42,438 nucleotides of DNA from Bacteroidales bacterium UBA2939 (GTDB lineage: Bacteria; Bacteroidota; Bacteroidia; Bacteroidales; P3): contig DECD01000022.1 of NCBI GenBank assembly GCA_002349055.1, positions 95,383 to 137,820 on the forward strand, given 5' to 3'. The notes under the pieces were generated by a model. That model saw nothing but the letters and a program-made list of their open reading frames with translations. It did not search any database and was not told the origin of the DNA. Each line of letters opens with the position of its first letter. The stretch's first letter is position 1. This document shows positions 32,626-42,000 of the stretch, piece after piece. The position numbers were made by a program, and so were the translations under genes.

Positions 32626-32698
32626 AGCCGATGAAGGGACTCGAACCCCCGACAGGCTGATTACAAATCAGCTACTCTACCAACTGAGTTACATCGGC
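32626..32698 (-). tRNA. tRNA-Thr (TGT anticodon)
   Basis: Acceptor GCCGATG pairs with CATCGGC, the anticodon stem-loop is GCTGA-TTTGTAA-TCAGC (anticodon TGT), and the T arm has GGGTTCGAGTCCC. CCA is not encoded. It is the first gene after the promoter at 32745-32775. Confidence 0.97.
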
Positions 32699-32744
32699 TT
32701 CTGTCAACCTTTCAAACAACTCTTTTTCTCTACGATTGAGGTTG

Positions 32745-32775
32745 CAAAAATACTACTTTTTTCAAATACTGCAAA
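32745..32775 (-). promoter_or_regulatory. Promoter of the tRNA-tuf-sec-nus-rpl-rpo superoperon
   Basis: On the minus strand TTTG (32772-32775) and TATTTTTG (32745-32752) are exactly 19 nt apart, a full Bacteroidota consensus. Transcription would start near 32738, about 40 nt before the first tRNA. No other promoter as good is seen down to rpoC. Confidence 0.85.
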
Positions 32776-32985
32776 AGATTTTTTCAATTTTTTTTGATTA
32801 TTATTTACAATACGCTGATTATCTTTACTATAAAAGTTAATATTTTTTCACTACAACCCGCGTTCCCCCTTTGCAAAACGCCCCCTTCCCCACCCTTTCG
32901 TCCCCAAAATTAGCCCTTCTTCCTCCCAAAACAGCCCAAAAACGCCTCAAAACAAAATAACACACTGTATATCAAATATAAATAC
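32776..32985. other. Intergenic spacer with C-rich, G-poor tract
   Basis: No gene is visible. The first part (32776-32850) is AT-rich. From about 32855 to 32965 the plus strand is rich in C and A and almost free of G. Five C tracts lie at 32865-32869, 32881-32885, 32888-32891, 32893-32895 and 32902-32905, so the minus strand has a G-quadruplex-type pattern about 105 bp upstream of the -33 box. Confidence 0.7.
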
Positions 32986-33017
32986 AAAAAACCGCTCCTT
33001 TTGAGAGCGGTTTTTTT
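32986..33017 (-). terminator. Intrinsic terminator of the giant surface-protein gene
   Basis: AAACCGCTC and GAGCGGTTT (32989-32997 with 33005-33013) form a stem around CTTTTGA, with A and T runs on either side. On the minus strand six T residues follow, about 25 nt past the stop at 33040. Confidence 0.9.
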
Positions 33018-33039
33018 GTCAAACTAAGAATTACGCCGA

Positions 33040-36000
33040 CTAGCGGACGATGAGTTTGCGGATGGCGTTGACCTGCTCGCCGACGATGCGGATGAAGTAG
33101 GCACCCTGGGCGAAGCCAGTGACATCGATGGTGATGTCAGACGCAGCAGGCTGTGTCTCTACAGTCGTCACAACGCGGCCGTTCATGTCAACCACCGTCA
33201 CCGTGGCCATGCCCTCGATACCCGTCAGGGTCACCATGGTTGTGGCGGGGTTCGGGTAGAGGTTGACCTTGGCATTGGCGACCTCGTCGATGCCGACGTT
33301 CTGGAAGTTGGCCATGAGGCTCATGTCGCTGTTCACAGTGACGCTGATGGTGGCAGTGGTCTCGCCAGTGCTCCAGTTCACGAAGCGGTAGCCGTCGTTA
33401 GCAACAGCGGTCAGGCGGACAACAGTGCCAGCGGCAACAGCCTCGGTCGGGATACCCTCGACGCGGCCCATCGTGGCATCGTTGACGGTGACAGTCAGGG
33501 TGTAGGTCGGCAGGGCCTCGAAGGTGGCCGTGTAGGTCACATCCTCGGTCACGGTGAAGGAGATGGTGCGGGCGGTGTCGCCGGTATTCCAGTTCACGAA
33601 GCGGTAGCCTGCGTTGGCGACGGCCGTCAAGGTGGCGGTGGTGCCTTCGGCATACTCGCCGCCGCCATAGACACTACCCATGGCAGAGTCGTTGACGTTG
33701 GCGGTGACCATGTAGTAGGTCAGGCTCGTGTCGTTGGCCTCGAAGTTGGCGGTGTAGGTGGCATCCTCGGTCACCGTGATGGTGATGCTGGCTGTGGTAG
33801 CACCGGTGTTCCAGTTCACGAAGTGGTAGCCCGTGTTGGGCGAGGCTGCCAGAGTGACGGTGGTGCCTTCGTCATAGATGCCGCTTCCAGTGACGGTACC
33901 CATTGTCGAGTCGTTGGCAACGGCGGTGATGGTGTACTGCTGGGCAGCATTGGCGGCAAAGGTGGCCGTGTAGGTCACGTCGGCGGTCACGGTGAAGGAG
34001 ATGGAGGCGGTGGTGTCGCCGGTGTTCCAGCTCACGAAGTGGTAGCCGGTATTGGCGATGGCAGTCAGCGTGGCAGTGGCACCTTCCTCATACGTGCCCG
34101 TGCCGGTGACGATACCCATCAGCGGGTCGTTGACGGTGGCCGAGACGGTATAGTAGGTGGCGCTGGTATCGACCTGCGAGGTCTGGAAGTTGGCAACAGT
34201 GCTCCAGCCACTATAGACGCCAGTGGCGCAGATGGAGCGCACGTAGACATCGTAGCCGCGACTGGGAGTGAGGTCAGTGAGAGTGGTAGTGGTGGCACCA
34301 GTGACGGGCACGAGGGTGCCGTAACCCTGGCTGAAGCCGCTCAGACCATACTCAAGCTCGTAGTTGCCGCTGGCGTTCGCGGGAGCGGTCCACGAGATAG
34401 TGGCGTTATAGGCCGTGACATTACCCACAGTGGGAGCGCCGGGAGTGCCACAAGTGGTGGTGGTGAAGCTCTGGGGAGTGCTCCAGCCGCTCATGTTGGT
34501 GGCAGAGCAGACACCGCGGACCTCGAAGGTGTAGGTCACACCGTTGGCCAAGCCGCTGAGGGTGTAGGGGTTGGTGGTGACAGAGAGGGTGTCGTTCATA
34601 CCTTCGCCGCTGACATGGATCTGCCATGCGGTCTGACCCTCTTCGGCCGTCCAACCGAGGATGGCGCTGTTGAAGGTCACATCGGTAGCGTTGAGGGCGG
34701 TGGGAACGGCGCAGGGATGGATGTCGGTGGTGACGGTGCGGTAGGCCCAATCGCTGTAGAGACCCTCGGCACAGACGGCGCGGACACCGATGGTGTACTG
34801 GGTCTCGGGTGTCAAGCCGGTGAAGGTGTGAGTGTAGCCAGTGACCGTGGTAGGATTGACAGGCTCGGTCCAAGCGCCGGCAACGGCAGCCACCTGATAG
34901 GTCTGGGCGGTAGCACCTTCCCAGTTGAACTCAATGGTGTTCTCTGTGACGGTGACCGTGTCGATTCCAGGAGCGACGCAAGCCGCCATGGAGGTCCAGA
35001 CAGCGATGTCGTCGATGCAGACACTGAAGTAGCTGGAGGTGTAGTTCCAACGGAAGCAGATGGGATAGTTGCCATCGGGCACATTGGCGAAGCTGACGGT
35101 GTCGAAAATGCCGTGGGTGGCATCCTGAATGCCGTTGCCGCTATGGAGAGTGGCGGAACTGGCATTGATGTGCTTAACGGAAACGAAGTTGCTCTCATAG
35201 TTGGAACCTGTGAGGTAACCCACTTCGAGGAAGCCATTGGAGCTGCTCTCGGTGCACATCCAGAAGGACATGGTGAGCGTGTTGGTAGGCTCGGCAATGT
35301 CAATCAGACGGACGTAGGAATCGGAGCCGTAGTTACCAGTGGAAGCACCTGCTGTCATAGTGATGGCCTGGCGTCCGCTGATGCAGTAGCTGTACGAACC
35401 GCTGTCAGTCACATGAGGATAGACAGGTGTAGATGAAGTACTGGTATTCCAGGACTCCCAGCAGTTGGGCAACACACCGGCGGTGGCATTGTTGTAGGCC
35501 ACAGCAGCGTAGCTCTCAAAGTTCTCGAAGAGGGTGTCGATTACGCTAACCACAACGCAGGCGGTGGTAAAGCTGGCAGCACCGGCATAACTGCTGACGA
35601 GGGTGTCGGTTTCAGTCAAGGTGCAGATGTGACGCACCCACCAGTAGTAGTCAGTGGCGGGGATAAGACCAGTGAGAGTGGCAGTGGTGCCGGTCACAAA
35701 CTGGGTGAAATAGTTGGTATCATCCTGGACACGATAGAGCACCTGATACATGTCGGTGTCGTTGCCCGACCAAGTAATCTGGGCACTATTGGTAGTAGCA
35801 TCCACAGTGGCAAGGTTGCCGGGACGCTCGCAGAGCTGCATGGTGATGCTGATGTTATCAACCGCAGCGGGGTTGTTCTCATAGGGGTGGTTGGCGCCGG
35901 TGGCCTGGTTGAAGTGGTAGAAGGCCAGACGTCTCACGCCCGAAACACCGTCGAGGTAGATGGTGTGCTGACCCCACAGGGTGTCGTGACGGACGGTGCC

Positions 36001-39000
36001 CATACCCACGTTGTTGACATGGCCCCAAGGCGAGGTGAGACCCGTGGAGGAGCTCACGACAGGCGTTGCGGGATCGGTCAGCACGACAGCGATACCGTCG
36101 TAGTTGTGGGCGATGGTGCCACCAAAGTAGGCATCGAAGTCGAGCTGGTAGCTATGCACCTCGCTGCCGAAGTCGATATCGCGGTAGGCCACGGCGTTGG
36201 TGATAGCGTTCATGTTCCAGCTGTGGGTGGCTCCGTTGTCGGCCGAGAGATACATGGCGTTGGTATTGTTGTTGCGGGCGACGTTGCCACGATACCAGTT
36301 GACAGTGTTGTTGCTCGAAGTTTGCCAATTGTTCCACTCGGCAGCATCCTCGAAGTTGTAGCTGTAGGGAACCGTGGCGGGCACCTGCGAAGTGGTGAAG
36401 CGCGCAACCTCGCGGCTCCAGTCGGCAGTCATACCGTTGGGGCAGATGGGGGCCACACGGTAGCGATAGAGAGTGTTGGGGGTGAGGCCCGTCAGCACGA
36501 AGGGATTGCTGTTGGCCGAAACCTCCGTCCAGTTGGCGGCAGTGTCGATGGCGTAGGAAACAACCCACTGCGCATAGCCAACGGTGTCTTCCCATTCCAG
36601 CGTGGCGCTGGTGGCGGTGGTGTTGTAGGCTGTCAGGTTGCCGACACGTGGGCAGGCAGAGATGGTGCTGATAGCGATGTCGTCGACATAAATATAATAG
36701 GAAGAAGTGCCTTCCATCACACCGCGGAGAGCCACATAGGAGCCATTGCCGGTGAAGTTGGTGAACTCGACGAAGTACTCGCTACTAGTGGTGGTGAGGG
36801 TAATGGTGTCGACCACCTGGAAGGTGCTCACGTTGGTCGGGTCGGTCATCACACCCACCATGAAGGGCTTGCCGGCAACCGACGATTTGGCCCAGAAGGA
36901 GACCTCGACGGTGTTCATCGGGAAGTTGACGGTATCAACCTCGGGGAAAGCCATCAACTCGTCATTGGCATAGCCGCTGGAGCTGTAGAAATAATAGTAG
37001 AGCACGTTGGTACCGCTATGGGCGTTGGCAGAAGAGCTATAGATGTAGGGGTAGTAGTTGGTGGTGCCGGTGGCGTTGTTGGTACGGGTCCAGCAGAGAG
37101 GCAGCGGGGTGGCCGTGCCGGTGGCAAAGTTGTCCGGGTCGAAGAGCATCGGCAAGGCGTTGGGACCACAGGTGGTGGCAAACGAGCGGACGAAGGACCA
37201 CTCGCTCTGGTCGGCGGCCGAGCAAATGCCGCGGACATAGACATCGTAGTTGGTGGAGTTCTGCAAGCCGACGAGGTCGATGCTGTCGGTGTTGCTGGTC
37301 ACCATGAAGCCCATGCCACGGTTGAAGCCCTGCGGGCCATACTCAATCTCGTAGGACGGAGCATTGCCGGTCCAGCGAACAGTGGCGCTATTGTCGGTGA
37401 TGTTACTAATAGTCAAATCGGTGGGACGCAGACAGCTGGGGATGTGGTCGACCACAATGTCGTCGACATAGGCATAGCTGGTGCTTGAAGTGCCGCCATA
37501 GGTCGGCGGAACCGCGTCGTAGATGGCGATGTACTGACCGTTGCCTGTGTAGTTGCTGAAGCAGTACTCATAGCCGTGGATTGAGCTAGCGGCTGCCTGC
37601 TGCAGGTCGAGGGTGTCCATCGGGAAGAAGGTGGTGATGTCGTTGGGGTCGGTCATCACACCGATGACGAGACGTGTGGTGTAGGTATTGCCAACCGTGC
37701 CATAGCGACGCACGTTGAACGACAGCATGAGGTTCTTCACCGAGTCGGCCATCAGCGGCAGGGCGGCATAGCTGTAGTAATTTGACGACGTAGTGGCATA
37801 GAAGTAGAGACTGCGGTTGCCGGTGACGGCATTGGCGCTATTAGGATAGGGGTAAGCCGTGGTGCTGTTGGTACCCTTGACCCAGCAAGGATCGATGGTG
37901 AAGGCGGCACCCGAGCCATAACGCTCGAAGTCCTCGGTGTAAGGCAGGGGATTGACACCGCACTCAGTGACGAAGGTGTAGGCAAACGACCAGGCACTCA
38001 TGTCGGTGGCCGAGCAGTGGGCGCGGACATAGACGTCATAAGTGGTACCCTGTGTCAGGCCGGTAAGCACGATGCTGTCGGCCGTGCTGGTCAACGTGGT
38101 ACCGGCACCATGGTTGAATCCCCGCGGGCCGTACTCGATGTCGAAGTTCGCGGCAGCGGAAGTCCAGTGGAGGGTGGCCGTGGTTTCGCCGATAGTGCTG
38201 GCGACCACATTGGTAGGACGCACGCAGCTGGGGATATGGTCAACCAAGATGTCGTCGACATAGGCATAGCTGTAGCAAGTGGTGGCAGTGCCATAAAGCG
38301 GCGGCACCGCATCGTAGATAGCTATGTACTGACCGTCGCCGGTATAGTTGTTGAAGAAGAACTCATAGCCATGGACCGAAAGAGCGTCGGCAGTCTTCAG
38401 GTCGAGGGTATCCATCGGGAAGAAGGTGGCGATGTCGGCGGGGTCGGTCATCACACCTATGACAAGACGCGTGGTGTAGCCATCGGTGATGGTGCTATAG
38501 CGACGCACGTTGAAGGAGAGGGAGAGGTTCTTCACGCTATCCTGCATCAACGGAAGGGCTGCATAGCTGTAGTAAGTCGTCGTCGAGGAGCGATAGCCAT
38601 AGAAGTAGAGGCTACGCTCGCCGGAGACGGCATTGGTGCTGTAGGGATAGGGGTAAGCCGTTGAGTTGTTGGTACCCTTGGTCCAGCAGGGGTCGATGGG
38701 GTTGGTGGCTCCCGAGGTGTAGCTCTCGAAGTTCTCGGTGTAGGGAAGAGCCTTGGCCATGCAGGCGGTGGTGGCGCTGCCCTCGACGCTCCATTCGGAA
38801 TTGCCGCTGAGGCCGCCGCAGAGGCTGCGCACATAATAATAATAGGTAGTGGTGGGCTCCAGACCGCCGATGGTGGCACTATTGGTATTGGTGGTCAGGG
38901 TGATGACACCCGTGGCGGTATCGGGGTTGCAGGATGCAGTGGAGAGGACCACCTCGTAGCTGTTGGCGTTGCCAACCCACGAAAGAGTGATAGTTGTGTC

Positions 39001-42000
39001 GCCGACGGCAGCTGCCACTTCGCTAGGACGCACACAACCGGGAATCTCGGTGCACATGTTGAAGACCATGTTCGGACGAGAGGTAGTGCGGGTGGCGCTA
39101 TTGTTGGCCGCAGTGGCTGTGCTGCGATAACCGTAGCAGTTGAGGTAAGCAGGCGTGGTATTGGTGTAGTAGAACGTGACACCGGCAGAGCATGTGGTGT
39201 CATGGTAGAGGTTGACCAGCAGGTTGCTTGTACCGCTATAGGGGAAGACGCTGTCGAAAGGAATCTCGACCCAGCTGTTGGCGGGAACCACCAGGTCGCC
39301 GCTATAGACGAGGGTCATCGTGGCGCGGTCGACGGTGTCGGAGGAAGCCTGGGTGCTGAAGCCCTCGAGCGAGACCTCTTTCACATACACCTTGGCCTTG
39401 CGGATGGTGCCGCCGGTAGCACCGCTGTGCAGCTTGATGCCGTTGATGCGGTTGTTCGTCTGGAGGCCCATGGCGTTGAGTTCCTGGAAGGTGTAGATGG
39501 AACTGGAGAAACCGGTACGGTATGAGGAGGAAGCATAGAAGGCATAATAGGATGACGAACTGGTACCGAAGCCGATGGTGTCGACGATGTTAATCGAATT
39601 GACACCGCAGTCGACCAGGGTAGCGGCAGCAACCGGCATAGTCCAAAGGCTGCTCTCGGCGCCGCAGAGGCTGCGCACGCGGAAGTAGTATTGGGTGTAG
39701 TTGTTAAGGGAGCTGACAGTTGCCGTAGTGGTGGCAACGGTCGTCGTGCCGGCGATGGTTGCAAAGTCATTGCTGCGGGAATACTGAACCTCATAGCTGC
39801 TGGCGTTGCCATTCCACGAGAGGGTCACGCTGGTGGGAGTGACACTGTCCACCGCCAGACCGTTGGGCCAGACGCAGGTGGGCAGGTTGTCGACCACCAC
39901 ACTGTCGATATAGACACCATTGTACGAGGCACCGTTGGTTGCCTTGGGGAAGAATAAGGCAATGTGGCCATTACCCTCGTAACCCAGGAACGAGACATTG
40001 ATGCGGTGAATCGACGAGGGGTTCTCGGAAGTGATGTCGATATCCTCGAGGGGCTCGAACGTGGAGGTGTCGTTGGGGTTACTCATCACACCCACGAGAA
40101 CTCGGCTCTGATAGGAAGCCGTGCCATAGCGTTTCATGTAGAACGAGATGGTCAGCTGGTCAATCGAGGTCTCGAAGAGCGGCAGGGCGGCATACGAGCA
40201 GATTGCCGCAGCGCCATAGCCATAGAGGCCCATGCCACCAGTAGAAGCTGCGGTGGTAAGAGGATAGGGATACTGCGTGGTGGTGCCGAAGACACCCTTG
40301 GTCCAGCAGGTACTGATGGGATTGGCGGCACCCGAGGTGTAGTTCTCGAAATCCTCGACATAGGGTAGCTCGGTGGAAGCCACCGGGTTGCAGGCGGTGC
40401 GGAAGTTGGTGCTCAGGGCGGCGGTGTAGGTGCCGTCGTCGCAGTCGGTAACGACCGTCACACGATAGAGCGTGTTCTCGGTAAGGTCGGTGAGGATATT
40501 GGTTTCGGTGGTAGAGGTGATGGTGTTGACCAAAGAGTCGCCCACGGTCAATGTGATGATGTAATTGTCGACATGGTTGCTGTCGCTGATAACGAGGGTG
40601 GCCTCTTCGTTATTGCAGGCGGTGATGGCAATGTCCTGCGGACCAGAGCACGTGGGGGCCGAGTGTACGTCAATCTCGTCGACAAACCAGAACCAACCGG
40701 CGCCGGTGGGAATATGACGCATGGCGATGCGGGCACCGTCGGGAGCCTCGGGGAAGGTGACTATTCTCTGCTCGTAGGCACCGCTGAAATCGTCATAACT
40801 GTAGTGCTCCACAGCGACAAAGGTGGTGTCGATCAACGGGTTGGTCATGTAACCCACTTCGAAAGCGCCAGCACTGGCACTGGTGCCCTCGGGACGAGTC
40901 TGGAAGGCAAGTTCCAGATTGCTAATGTTCATCTCAAAGTTGGGGAGAATGAGGTAGTTGGGCGTATTGGCAGTACCCGACTTGAACTTGATGCTATAGC
41001 CGCTACCACCATAGAGATAGGCGGCAGTGCTGTAGAGAGCAATGTAGGAGCCAGTGTGGCCCAGAACGTTCCAGCAAAGCGGGGCGCCACCAATCATATC
41101 AGTGCCGTCGCCCGTCGAGTAAGCTGCCATATTGTCGAAGTTCTCGTAATAGGGCAAGGTCAATGGGTCGCACATGGTGGCGAGAGCAATGGGACGCGGG
41201 TCGGAGACAGTGCTGCCGCAGTCGGCGGAAACACGGAACTCGTAGCGGGTACCCGACTCGAGGCCAGAGATGGTGATGGTGGTGTCATAGGCGTTTTCGT
41301 ACATGCCTTCACCGGGCAGGAAGCCTTCGGGACCGTACTCCACGAGCCAGGACGAGGGGTTGAGGGTGCGCGAGTCGGGCGACCAGCTGAGGGTCACCTC
41401 GTTGGCCTGAATCTCGTCGACACGCAAAGCCGTCGGACGGTAGCACGAGGGGATGAGCATCAGGTTAATGTCATCAATATAAATATTGTTGGTGCCGCTG
41501 GCAAGCTTGGGAGCATAGAACACCACATAACGGCCCTCGCCAGTGTAGTTGGCGAAGCTCACCTCGTTGTTCTGAATGGCACTGACGGCCAAGGGGGTAA
41601 GGTCGATGGTGTCAATCCATGTCACCAGGGTATCGATACCGCCCGAATAGAGAGCATCGACAGACTCGGCAATGCCGACCCAGATGACCGACTTGTAGGT
41701 CGTACTGGTCGAAGAGTAACGCTTGGCTGGGAACTCCACTTGCAAGGTGTTCATGCTGACATTCTCGTCGACAGCGGGCATGGCTGCCCAGCTGTAATAA
41801 GACGATGTACTATAGAAATAGAGGCCGCGAACACCGTTGATAGCGGCAGTGCTGTAGGGGTAAGGATAGGCAGTGCTGCTGTAGTTGGTACCCTTTTTCC
41901 AGCAACTGTTGATGGTAGCGCTGGAGCCTGTGCCGTAGCTCTCAAAATCTTCGAAATAAGGCAGGTCGTTCTCAGTCAGTGCTTCACAACCCGTGGAGAA

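Noticed and set aside
32245..32797. Short plus-strand frames over the tRNA cluster
   Set aside because: They are read through four clear tRNA genes on the other strand.
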